Below, one piece after another: positions 1-6,410 of a DNA stretch of 20,948 bases. The notes beneath the pieces were generated by a model that had not been told where the DNA came from, did not search any database, and was given only the letters and a program-made list of their open reading frames with translations. The position numbers were made by a program, and so were the translations under genes. Each line of letters opens with the position of its first letter. The first letter of the stretch is position 1. Source of the DNA: Bordetella parapertussis (lineage in GTDB: Bacteria > Pseudomonadota > Gammaproteobacteria > Burkholderiales > SG8-41); assembly GCA_945870465.1 (NCBI GenBank), contig CAMBSS010000067.1:1-20948 (forward strand), written 5' to 3'.

Positions 1-962
1 AATATCTCGCGGAACAGTTTGCCCTGCTCCTCGATGTAGCGGCGGACGGTGGCGCCGGTCATGAAGTTCGACGTCCAGAAATTGCGCTCGAGGTCTTTTT
101 GCCAGTCGTCGGTCTTGATGACGTTGGCGAGCGTGGCTTCCCAATAGGCGACCTGCTCACGCGCCATCGCTTTGGGCCCGACAACGCTGCGCCAGGTTGT
201 GAAGACGCCGTCTATGCCTTGCTCTTTCAATGTGGGCGCCACGGCCATGACGCCGCCCAGCCGCTGCGGTGCGGTAATGCCGATGACGCGGATGCGGCCG
301 GCGGCCAGTTGCGGCGGATAGTTGGCGACGGTGCCCGCCGCGATGTCGATCTCGCCGCCGATCACCGCCGTCATGGCTTCGCCTGCCGACTTGTAGACGA
401 CGAAACGGACTCCGGGAATATGCACGCCGGCTGCCTTGAGTCCGACCACCGCACCGATATGCGCGCCGCCGCCGAGTGCCGGTCCCACACCTATCGTCAA
501 CGCGCCGGGGTCTTTGCGCAGGCGTTCGGCCACTTCGCGCATCGACTTCAGCGGCGAGCCCGCGCGCACCACCAGCGCGGTGTAGTCGTCGAACAGCAGC
601 GCGATAGTAGTTACATCGCGGTAGCCGATCATGTGCGTGCCCATGATGGGATTCGACGCGAGGTTGGGGCCGCCCAGCGCGATGGCGTGCCCGTCGTTGC
701 CGCGGTCCTGCAGATATTCCCACGCCAGTCCCTGGCCGGCGCCGGGTTTGTTGAGCACCACGACCGGATAGCCGACGAGCTTCTGCTGATCAAGGATGCG
801 CTGGAGCAAGCGCGCGGTCAGGTCGAGACTGCCGCCGGGTGTCGCGCCCACTACCAGCGCGACGGGGCGCGTGGGCTTCCAAGTTTGCGCGTTCGCGCCG
901 CCGCATGCCGCGATCAGTGCGAGCACGATTGCGAGGGCAGTTCGTCCGGGCGATTTGTTCAA
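1..962 (-). CDS. Bug-type TTT periplasmic solute receptor (partial, 3' end outside window)
   Basis: This is a tripartite tricarboxylate transporter receptor (Bug/TctC family), a periplasmic protein that binds an organic acid and hands it to a TctA/TctB permease. About 320 residues are present and the last residues run off the left edge. No usable ATG exists: the nearest upstream in-frame ATG region meets a stop after six codons. A TTG at 962-960 is preceded by AAAGGA at about 6 nt, so I take TTG as the start. The N-terminus MNKSPGRTALAIVLALIAAC is a secretion signal. Cleavage could be at ANA|Q, but the IAAC stretch could also serve as a lipobox, which would make this a lipoprotein. Family features follow: the PGGSLDLTARLL segment, PGAGQGLAWEYLQ, and VIGGEIDIAAGT in the second lobe. 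Its ligand is unknown. It is divergent from the gene at 1143. Confidence 0.88.
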   Translation of the reverse strand, partial: MNKSPGRTALAIVLALIAACGGANAQTWKPTRPVALVVGATPGGSLDLTARLLQRILDQQKLVGYPVVVLNKPGAGQGLAWEYLQDRGNDGHAIALGGPNLASNPIMGTHMIGYRDVTTIALLFDDYTALVVRAGSPLKSMREVAERLRKDPGALTIGVGPALGGGAHIGAVVGLKAAGVHIPGVRFVVYKSAGEAMTAVIGGEIDIAAGTVANYPPQLAAGRIRVIGITAPQRLGGVMAVAPTLKEQGIDGVFTTWRSVVGPKAMAREQVAYWEATLANVIKTDDWQKDLERNFWTSNFMTGATVRRYIEEQGKLFREI

Positions 963-1052
963 TGCTGTTCCTTTGCCGATTATTTTTTCGAGATTAGCAT
1001 GGAACCGTCAAGCGATGACGGCGCGGGGGCGCCGGACGAACATCGGCCTGCA

Positions 1053-1061
1053 TGTTACGAT
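1053..1061 (+). promoter_or_regulatory. Possible extended -10 promoter element
   Basis: TG-T-TACGAT matches the extended -10 pattern TGnTAnnnT. It would start transcription near 1068, about 12 nt before the strong Shine-Dalgarno at 1080-1086. No convincing -35 is seen, as is usual for extended -10 promoters. It lies in the 130-bp divergent space between the Bug receptor and the decarboxylase-like gene. Assigned by eye only. Confidence 0.3.
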
Positions 1062-1092
1062 GTTGGCTGACCGCATAACGGAGGAGAAACGC

Positions 1093-1146
1093 ATGGTCCG
1101 ATTTTGTATCGACGTAACAACTATTCGCGCTGGGGTGGCCGCATGA
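1093..1146 (+). CDS. Possible 17-residue leader peptide ORF
   Basis: ATG at 1093 follows a near-perfect Shine-Dalgarno (GGAGGAG at 1080-1086, spacing 6). It opens the short frame MVRFCIDVTTIRAGVAA, which ends in a TGA at 1144-1146. That stop overlaps the ATG of the decarboxylase-like gene at 1143 as ATGA, the usual geometry of translational coupling. The SD of the short ORF is much stronger than anything directly in front of 1143. The peptide resembles no family I know and has no run of a single amino acid that would suggest attenuation. An alternative is that a frameshift error hides a longer N-terminus of the downstream gene, but the peptide does not look like a natural extension of it. Confidence 0.35.
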   Translation: MVRFCIDVTTIRAGVAA

Positions 1147-1706
1147 GCGGGCCGACTTTTAAAAAACTCGCCGAGAGCGAACTCAACCCCGCGCAGCTGA
1201 AGATCTACCAGGGATTGATGGCCGGCCCGCGCGGCGGTGTGCGCGGGCCTTTCAACGCGCTGCTGCGCAGCCCGGTGTTGTGCGACCGCGTGCAAAGCGT
1301 CGGCGAATTTCTGCGCTTCGAGAGCTCGATCCCGGCGCGCCTCAATGAATTCGCGATCCTGATCACTGCACGCTACTGGACTTCGCAATACGAGTGGTTC
1401 GCGCACTATCCGCACGCGATGAAAGGCGGCCTCAAGCCGGAAATCGCCGCCGACCTCGCGCAGGGAAAGCGTCCCGCCAACATGCAGGGGGACGAGACGA
1501 TCGTGTACGATTTCTGCAAGGAGCTGCACGAAAACAAGACCGTCAGCGCCACAACCCAGAAAGCCGCTTTCGACAAGTTTGGCGAGCGCGGCGTGGTCGA
1601 CCTGATCGGCGTCTGTGGCTATTACTCGCTGGTATCCATGGTGCTCAATATCGACAACCAGCCCTTGCCCGCGGGAACGCCGCCGCCACTGCCCGTGTTG
1701 AAGTAG
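1143..1706 (+). CDS. Carboxymuconolactone decarboxylase-like protein
   Basis: A 187-residue protein of the carboxymuconolactone decarboxylase (CMD/AhpD-like) fold. The core segment ILITARYWTSQYEWFAHY is the family helix that carries E, W and H residues (E-W-F-A-H). The AhpD-type CxxC redox pair is absent, so a peroxidase-partner role is unlikely and a decarboxylase or lactone-acting role is more plausible. This type is often found in aromatic or organic-acid catabolic clusters. Start: the ATG at 1143 (MSGPTFKKLAESELNP) gives a natural N-terminus. The longer frame from a TTG at 1104 adds an arginine-rich leader with no ribosome site. Translation may be coupled to the 17-codon ORF that ends across this ATG. 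Substrate unknown. Confidence 0.82.
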   Translation: MSGPTFKKLAESELNPAQLKIYQGLMAGPRGGVRGPFNALLRSPVLCDRVQSVGEFLRFESSIPARLNEFAILITARYWTSQYEWFAHYPHAMKGGLKPEIAADLAQGKRPANMQGDETIVYDFCKELHENKTVSATTQKAAFDKFGERGVVDLIGVCGYYSLVSMVLNIDNQPLPAGTPPPLPVLK

Positions 1707-1747
1707 TCGGCAGCGTAGTTCGTTGCTATGTACGGCTACTCAATCTG

Positions 1748-1890
1748 GAACCGCCAAGGACGCGAAGGACGCGAAGGAAACCCGATGCAATTAGTAAAAT
1801 CTGCATCGAAGTCCGGATTGAATATGGTGTACGACAGGATGAAATATGTTTTTGCGCTCTTCTTTGCGTCCTTCGCGTGCTTTGCGGTTC
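1748..1890 (+). repeat. Intergenic inverted repeat, GGACGCGAAG type (element A)
   Basis: The left arm at 1748-1780 contains two tandem GGACGCGAAG units after GAACCGCCAA. The right arm at 1858-1890 is its reverse complement with about 28 of 33 positions matching. The roughly 77-bp centre is unrelated. Arms built of short GACGCGAAG units opening with AACCGC are typical of dispersed, non-coding repeat elements in proteobacterial genomes. Here the right arm lies inside the start of the next gene and encodes residues 7-17 of its signal peptide. Confidence 0.7.
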
Positions 1891-2819
1891 AATGCTTTTG
1901 CGTATCGCATGCCGCGCAACCGGTCGTATATCCCACCAAGACGGTCCGGATAATTGTTCCATTTGCCGCCGCGGGTGGGAGCGACATCATGGCGCGCAGC
2001 CTCGCGCAGCGCCTGACCGAAAGCACCGGCCAGCAGTTCGTGGTTGAAAACCGGCCGGGCGCCAACGCGCTGATCGGCACCGAAGCAGTCGCGAAAGCCC
2101 CGCCCGACGGCTACACGCTGCTGCTGACGACGAATATCTTCACCATCAATCCCTGGCTGTATCAGAACGTGCCGTTCAACGTCGAGCGCGATTTCGCGCC
2201 CATCACGCTCGCCGGGTCCACACCCAACCTGCTGGTGGTGCATCCGTCGATACCGGTGAAGACGCTGAAGGAACTGATCACGCTTGCCAAAGCGCGTCCG
2301 GGACAATTGACTATCGCGGCCGCCGGCATCGGGACGCCTTCGCATCTGGCAGCGGAATTGCTCCGGCAGTCGGCTCGTATCGACTTGCTGGTCATTCAAT
2401 ACAAAGGCACCGGCTCGACGCTGAACGACCTGGTCGGCGGCCAGGTTGCGCTGTCATTCGGCACGCTGGCGGGGCTCGCGCCTTTCGTCAAAAGCGGTCG
2501 CGTGCGCGCGCTCGCGGTGAGCGGCACGCAGCGTGCTGCGACTTTCCCCGAAGTGCCGACGGCAGCTGAAACGCTGCCGGGTTTCGACGTGCTGACCTGG
2601 TACGGGCTCTTTGCGCCGGTTGCGACGCCACGCGAAATCATCACGCGCCTGCATGGCGAGATCGTCAAGGCGCTTGCCAGTGCCGACGTGAAGCAAAGGC
2701 TGATCGCGCAGGGGTTCGACGCGGACGGCAACACGCCGGAACAATTTACCGAAGTGATACGCCGCGATATGGCGCGCTGGCAGAAAGTCATCGCCGAGGC
2801 GAAAATTCGCGTCGAGTGA
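1839..2819 (+). CDS. Bug-type TTT periplasmic solute receptor
   Basis: A full-length Bug/TctC receptor (326 residues from this start) that should bind an organic anion in the periplasm. The signal peptide MKYVFALFFASFACFAV... ends near SHA|AQ. The mature protein begins YPTKTVRIIVPFAAAGGSD, the family opening, followed by ENRPGANALIGTEAVAKA, PPDGYTLLLTT (the ligand loop), AAAGIGTPSHLAAELL and the VIQYKGTGSTLNDLVGGQV hinge. Start choice: ATG 1839 gives family-typical length but has AGG almost touching it. ATG 1785 has a better-spaced AAGGAAA and would add 18 residues before the signal. ATG 1824 lies between them. The hydrophobic core is encoded by the right arm of the surrounding inverted repeat, which is odd. 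No permease gene is adjacent. Ligand unknown. Confidence 0.92.
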   Translation: MKYVFALFFASFACFAVQCFCVSHAAQPVVYPTKTVRIIVPFAAAGGSDIMARSLAQRLTESTGQQFVVENRPGANALIGTEAVAKAPPDGYTLLLTTNIFTINPWLYQNVPFNVERDFAPITLAGSTPNLLVVHPSIPVKTLKELITLAKARPGQLTIAAAGIGTPSHLAAELLRQSARIDLLVIQYKGTGSTLNDLVGGQVALSFGTLAGLAPFVKSGRVRALAVSGTQRAATFPEVPTAAETLPGFDVLTWYGLFAPVATPREIITRLHGEIVKALASADVKQRLIAQGFDADGNTPEQFTEVIRRDMARWQKVIAEAKIRVE

Positions 2820-2855
2820 TTTCGAACCTATCTCGAATTCACGACATCGACAAGC

Positions 2856-2950
2856 AACCGCCAATGAACGCCAATACAGAATCTAGAGTCAGCCCCGAAC
2901 CAGTGCCAAGTCTTTAGAACCTGTCTGCGTTCATCGGCGGTTCCAAATTG
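2856..2950. repeat. Intergenic inverted repeat, CCGCCGATGAACGC type (element B)
   Basis: The left arm is AACCGCCAATGAACGCC at 2856-2872. The right arm at about 2922-2942 reads as the reverse complement of GGAACCGCCGATGAACGCAG, and TTCCAAATTG follows. The two arms are imperfect complements with about 50 bp between them. The element fills the space between two convergent Bug genes (stops at 2819 and 2976). It closely resembles element C at 7132-7266. Confidence 0.65.
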
Positions 2951-2975
2951 TTCTAGAGGCCGCGTCTTGTTCCGG

Positions 2976-3947
2976 TCAATCGGCCTTGGCGCCCGACTCC
3001 TTGATGATGGCGCCCCATTTGACGATTTCGCCCTTGAGGAAATCCGCGAGTTCGGCGGAAGTCGAACCCACTGGCTGTATCGTCTCGAAACCCATGCGTT
3101 CACGCACATCGGGCAGCTTCAACGCGCGCACGGTTTCGCTTTGCAGGCGGTCGATGATGGCTTTGGGCGTGCGTGCCGGCGCGAACAGCGCATACCATGC
3201 CGATGCTTCATAACCCGGCAGACCTGCTTCGGCAATAGTCGGCAGGTCGGGCACGGTGCTCACGCGCTGAGCGGTGGTCACCGCGATTGCAATGAGACGG
3301 CCGCTGCGCACATAGGGCAGCGAAGTCGCCGAGCCGAAAGTAAGCTGCACCTGTCCCGCGATGAGATCGACCACCACGCCACCGCCGCCTTTGTAAGGGA
3401 TGTGCACCATGTTGACGCCGGCCATTTTCTTGAAGAGCTCGCCGGCAAGGTGCTGCGACGATCCGCTGCCTGCCGAGCCGTAATTGAGGCTGCCCGGTTT
3501 GGACTTGGCCAGCGCGATCAGTTGTTTCACCGTGCGCGCCGGCAGCGAGGGATGAATGACGAGGATGTTGGGGACTTCCACGAGCTGCGTAATCGGCACA
3601 AAGTCGGCGACCGGATCATACGGCAGCTTCGGGTATAGCGAAACGTTGATCGCATGGCTCGGGCTGGTCAGCAGAATCGTATAGCCGTCTGGCTCGGCTC
3701 TTGCCACCACTTCCGTGCCTATGGTGCCGCCGGCACCGACGCGCGGCTCGACTACGATCTGCTGGCCCAGCGCTTCGGTGAGTTTCGGCGCCAGCAGCCG
3801 CGCGGTGATATCGGGCGCGCCGCCGGGCGCGCCGAACGGCAGCACGAAGCGTATGGGCTTCACCGGATATTGCTGCGCGCTGGCGTTGGCAACGACCAAC
3901 GCCACGGCGATCGATGTTATTGAAACGAGTGCAAATTCTCCCCGCAT
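2976..3947 (-). CDS. Bug-type TTT periplasmic solute receptor
   Basis: A complete receptor of the Bug/TctC family (323 residues). A GGAGG lies directly against an ATG at 3953 but 6 nt from the ATG at 3947, so the second ATG is the better start. The signal peptide MRGEFALVSITSIAVALVV ends at ASA|QQ. Family marks follow: YPVKPIRFVLPFGAPGGAPD, EPRVGAGGTIGTEVVARA, EPDGYTILLTSPSHAIN, YGSAGSGSSQHLAGELF and MVHIPYKGGGGVVVDLIAG. It starts 48 bp after the cytochrome gene at 3996-4796 on the same strand, so the two may be co-transcribed. The pairing of an organic-acid receptor with a haem protein is unexplained. Ligand unknown. Confidence 0.92.
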   Translation of the reverse strand: MRGEFALVSITSIAVALVVANASAQQYPVKPIRFVLPFGAPGGAPDITARLLAPKLTEALGQQIVVEPRVGAGGTIGTEVVARAEPDGYTILLTSPSHAINVSLYPKLPYDPVADFVPITQLVEVPNILVIHPSLPARTVKQLIALAKSKPGSLNYGSAGSGSSQHLAGELFKKMAGVNMVHIPYKGGGGVVVDLIAGQVQLTFGSATSLPYVRSGRLIAIAVTTAQRVSTVPDLPTIAEAGLPGYEASAWYALFAPARTPKAIIDRLQSETVRALKLPDVRERMGFETIQPVGSTSAELADFLKGEIVKWGAIIKESGAKAD

Positions 3948-3995
3948 TGCCATCCTCCAATTGCTGTGCGTGCCGCGAACGGGCGCGGCAAAGTC

Positions 3996-4796
3996 TTATT
4001 TGGCTTTTGCCGCGTCGGTGAGCTGCTTCAGGGTGAACGTGTAGCTCACCTTGTCGAGCGGCTTGTGGCAGGCCAGGCATTCGGCCTGGTTCACGCCGGG
4101 GCGGTGCTGTTTTGCGGTGGTGAAGATGGCGTAGTTCCAGTCTTCGTTGCGCAGCATGTCCGGAAATTCATTGCCCCAGCCCTTGTCGCGCGCCATCGCG
4201 GTATAAAGCGTGAGCTGGTCGGCGACAAAAAAACCGTCGCCGCCCATCACCGGTTTTTTGTCGGCGTCGAGCTTGGCGGAATAGACTTCGACGAACAGCA
4301 CCGAGCTGTCGGGCAGCGTTTTGCCGGCCCTGGCGGCCTGAGTGGCCGCTTCGTTCGCATAGTAATAACGCACCTGCCGCGTCTCGGGAAAGTTGATGGT
4401 GTGGTACTTGGTGAAGGTCGTCTTGTAATTTTCAGGGAAGGACACGCCGGTTTTCACGAGCTGCGGCAGGAAATCCGATCTTGCGGCGCTGCCTGCACCC
4501 GGTTGCGCTGCGAAATGCGCGGCGATATTGGCGATGTCGTCGTTGCTGAGCTGGGTGGCGATCGCGCTCATGATCGGGTTCTTGCGGCTGCCGTCCTTGA
4601 GCGCTTTCAATTGCGCTTCAAGATAGCGCGCTTTCTGGCCGGCGAGATTGGGTATGGTGTCGCTGACGCTGACGCCGGCGGCGCCGTGGCAGGCGGCGCA
4701 AACCGCTGTTGCTTTCGCTTTGCCGGCTTCGGCGTCGGCCGCAAGAGCGGTGGATATGCTGACGAATATCGCCAGCAAGCTGAGCAGGATACGCAT
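3996..4796 (-). CDS. Fusion of cytochrome c and cytochrome P460-like domains (dihaem)
   Basis: A 266-residue exported protein. The signal peptide [19 protein letters not shown] is cleaved near residue 19. Domain one (about 20-100) is a class I cytochrome c of the c4/c553 kind, with haem site CAACH at 33-37 and a likely axial Met76 in NPIMSAIA. Domain two (about 118-262) matches the cytochrome P460 / cytochrome c'-beta family. It has VEVYSAK at 169-175, a GDGFFVADQ segment, WNYAIF at 220-225 and a C-terminal haem site CLACH at 240-244. P460 proteins oxidise hydroxylamine or bind NO, and a fused c-type domain would pass electrons on. The residue at the place of the P460 cross-linking lysine appears to be Val169. 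A GGGGGAG Shine-Dalgarno lies about 8 nt upstream of the ATG. Confidence 0.88.
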   Translation of the reverse strand: MRILLSLLAIFVSISTALAADAEAGKAKATAVCAACHGAAGVSVSDTIPNLAGQKARYLEAQLKALKDGSRKNPIMSAIATQLSNDDIANIAAHFAAQPGAGSAARSDFLPQLVKTGVSFPENYKTTFTKYHTINFPETRQVRYYYANEAATQAARAGKTLPDSSVLFVEVYSAKLDADKKPVMGGDGFFVADQLTLYTAMARDKGWGNEFPDMLRNEDWNYAIFTTAKQHRPGVNQAECLACHKPLDKVSYTFTLKQLTDAAKAK

Positions 4797-4831
4797 GGCT
4801 GTTCTCCCCCGGTTTTTTGTAGGCGCGCAAA

Positions 4832-4837
4832 ATTATA
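4832..4837 (-). promoter_or_regulatory. Possible -10 box for the cytochrome gene
   Basis: The minus strand carries a consensus TATAAT here, 35 nt before the start codon at 4796, placing a transcription start near 4825. No clear TTGACA-like -35 is found 16-18 bp upstream, so an activator may be needed, or the match is by chance. Confidence 0.35.
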
Positions 4838-5164
4838 CCTTGGTTAGATGCGCTATCCGGGTGAATCGGATGACCTGCCGGGTTCGGTTTCGCGGTCCCG
4901 GGACAACGCTATCTGCCTGATTCCGGAAATAAATCGAAATCAACCCTAAAGCTGCTGGCAGGGCGGCCGTAAATATAGACAGCTTCAGGATTCCGGCCGG
5001 GGTAGATTCTCAAGACAAGGAAATGTCACTCCGGATGCTGCTTACGAAATCTGCTGTTGTGCGCGCCCCTTCATTGCGGGTGTACCTGATGCAGACGAGC
5101 GGCGACCACCCTAGACCCGATGTTTGAGGGTTGCCCCGGCGGGAGAACCGAAGCGAAACCAGGG
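4838..5164 (+). other. Gene-free stretch; possible small-RNA locus
   Basis: I see no credible protein gene in either strand across these roughly 330 bp. Its left part is upstream of the cytochrome gene. The right part leads directly into a strong plus-strand terminator at 5165-5195. It holds small self-complementary segments, such as ACCCT/AGGGT near 5108-5133 and GCCCC/GGGGGC flanking 5134-5167, so a structured plus-strand RNA ending at the terminator is possible. I could not match it to 6S, SRP, RNase P, tmRNA or any riboswitch family from memory, and no promoter could be picked with confidence. Confidence 0.3.
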
Positions 5165-5195
5165 GGCGTGATGAGAATCACGCCTTTTGTTTTTT
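5165..5195 (+). terminator. Intrinsic terminator with no recognised gene upstream
   Basis: GGCGTGAT, a 4-nt GAGA loop and ATCACGCC form a perfect 8-bp stem, followed by TTTTGTTTTTT. This is a classic Rho-independent terminator reading in the plus direction. In the minus direction the stem is followed by CCCCCTGG, so it does not serve the minus-strand locus starting at 5178. The nearest plus-strand gene upstream ends at 2819, with two minus-strand genes between. Confidence 0.8.
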
Positions 5196-6230
5196 GCGCG
5201 AGGGTATCGCGCGGCGCTGCTTCAATCCAGCTTGGCGCCGGATATTTTGGCTATCTTTCCCCACTTCGGCAGTTCTTCGCGCATCAGCTGCGTGAATTCC
5301 GCGGGCGAGTTGCCGACCGGCTCTATGCCCTGGGCGAGCAGGCGTTCCCGCATCTCCGCGTTGAGGAGGCCTTTGACTACCGCCTGATTGAGCTTCGCGA
5401 TGATCTCGCGCGGCGTTTTGGCGGGGGCGACGAGCCCGAACCACGTGTTGATCTCGAAGCCGGGCAGCACGGTCTCCGCCATGGTGGGAGAGCGGGCTGT
5501 TTTCGCCGAACATGATGAGGATCGGCATCTTGATTTCCGTAATGCGCTTCGTCATGTCACCGCCCGCGGCCATCAGGTGGTGCGCGATGCCGACGTGGTT
5601 GGCGACCTTGCCCATTTCGCGGATCACCCATTCCTGCATTTCTACCGGGGCCTTGGCGAGGTCGAGCCGGTAAGCCAGCGTCTTGCGGCACCATCCGCCG
5701 ACGCCGTACTTTTCAATCGCCGTCGCGTGGTCGGCTTCACCGACGTTATAAGTTGCCATTACGGCGTCGGGCAGCTTGAATGGCGCGTTGACCAGCACCA
5801 GCGAATGCAGCCGCTCGGGATGCGTCAGCGCCGCGACGATGCCCAATATGCCGCCAGACGATTCGCCGACCCAGTGCGCTCGCTCGATGCCCAGCTTGTC
5901 CATGAGTCCCAGCGAGTCGCCCACCAGTTGGTCCGCGTGATAGGGCTCACCTGGCACCGGTACCGTGGTGCCGCCGCAACCGCGTGAATTAAAACGCAGC
6001 ACGCGGTAGTTTCGCGCAAGCTCCGGCACCCAGCCGCGCCAGAAATCCATGTTGCGGCAGAAGCCGTGATGAAACAGAATGGTTTCCGGTTCGCTATCGC
6101 TCCACGGGTCGGTGTAATCGGCGACCTCGTATTCGATATCGATGTCGCCGACGCGGATTTTTTGCAGCGGTATGGCCGCAGTCATGTAAGTGGGATCGCT
6201 TTTTAAGCCGTAGAGATTCAGAGCGGACAT
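5178..6230 (-). pseudogene. Truncated alpha/beta hydrolase with out-of-frame Bug tail
   Basis: From ATG 6230 to about 5490 the frame encodes an alpha/beta-hydrolase. It shows the oxyanion motif FHHGFCRNMDFW, FNSRGCGGT, the nucleophile elbow GESSGG and strand PILIMFGENSPL. Right after this, where the last third with the catalytic His should follow, homology stops. The frame then continues for about 100 arginine-rich residues that are merely the shifted reading of a Bug receptor tail. The fold is therefore incomplete and the enzyme is probably inactive. No convincing Shine-Dalgarno precedes ATG 6230, which itself overlaps a TATAAT; ATG 6185 is an alternative start. A deletion joining two neighbouring genes explains the structure best; an assembly chimera is possible. 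Confidence 0.75.
5222..5488 (-). pseudogene. C-terminal remnant of a Bug-type receptor
   Basis: In another frame from the hydrolase fragment the sequence reads PTMAETVLPGFEINTWFGLV and continues as APAKTPREIIAKLNQAVV, ending ...WGKIAKISGAKLD and a stop at 5222. This is the final quarter of a Bug/TctC receptor, comparable with PTAAETLPGFDVLTWYGLFA in the gene at 1839. The first three quarters, including signal peptide and ligand loops, are missing. An ATG at 5482 could permit an 86-residue peptide, but it has no signal sequence or Shine-Dalgarno and would have no function as a receptor. Confidence 0.8.
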
Positions 6231-6261
6231 TATACTGTCAGGCAGACTCTGAATTATTGTC

Positions 6262-6353
6262 ATGCCCGTAGGTGGGCATCCAGAAAGAATTAAACCTTCC
6301 GGGTTCCCGCCCCGGCTTGAAACCTGCCGGGGCAGGCTCTCACGCACGGGAAC
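6262..6353. repeat. REP-like nested palindromes
   Basis: ATGCCC-GTAGGT-GGGCAT (6262-6279) is a 6-bp hairpin in a TCATGCCC...GGGCATCCAG context, like dispersed extragenic palindromes of proteobacteria. After 23 bp comes a second, nested structure. The outer stem is GTTCCCG (6303-6309) with CGGGAAC (6347-6353); the inner stem is CCCCGGC (6310-6316) with GCCGGGG (6326-6332). The group sits in the divergent space between the hydrolase remnant and the SDR-like gene. Confidence 0.6.
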
Positions 6354-6410
6354 GACGGGAGTGCTGCTTTTTGGGATTTTTCGGTTCTTAGATTATTGGA
6401 CGGGGTGGTC

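Noticed and set aside
5100..5170. Weak resemblance of GGGAGAACCGAAGCG to part of a glycine riboswitch
   Set aside because: Only a few bases match, the second conserved block and an appropriate downstream gene are missing, and the plus-strand terminator has no open frame after it.
5120..5515. A plus-strand 131-residue frame running through the terminator and the Bug remnant
   Set aside because: It crosses a perfect terminator, has no ribosome site and translates the antisense of the Bug tail.
6229..6234. TATAAT on the minus strand as a promoter for the hydrolase remnant
   Set aside because: It overlaps the proposed ATG at 6230 and has no -35 at a suitable distance. It could be relevant only if translation starts at 6185.
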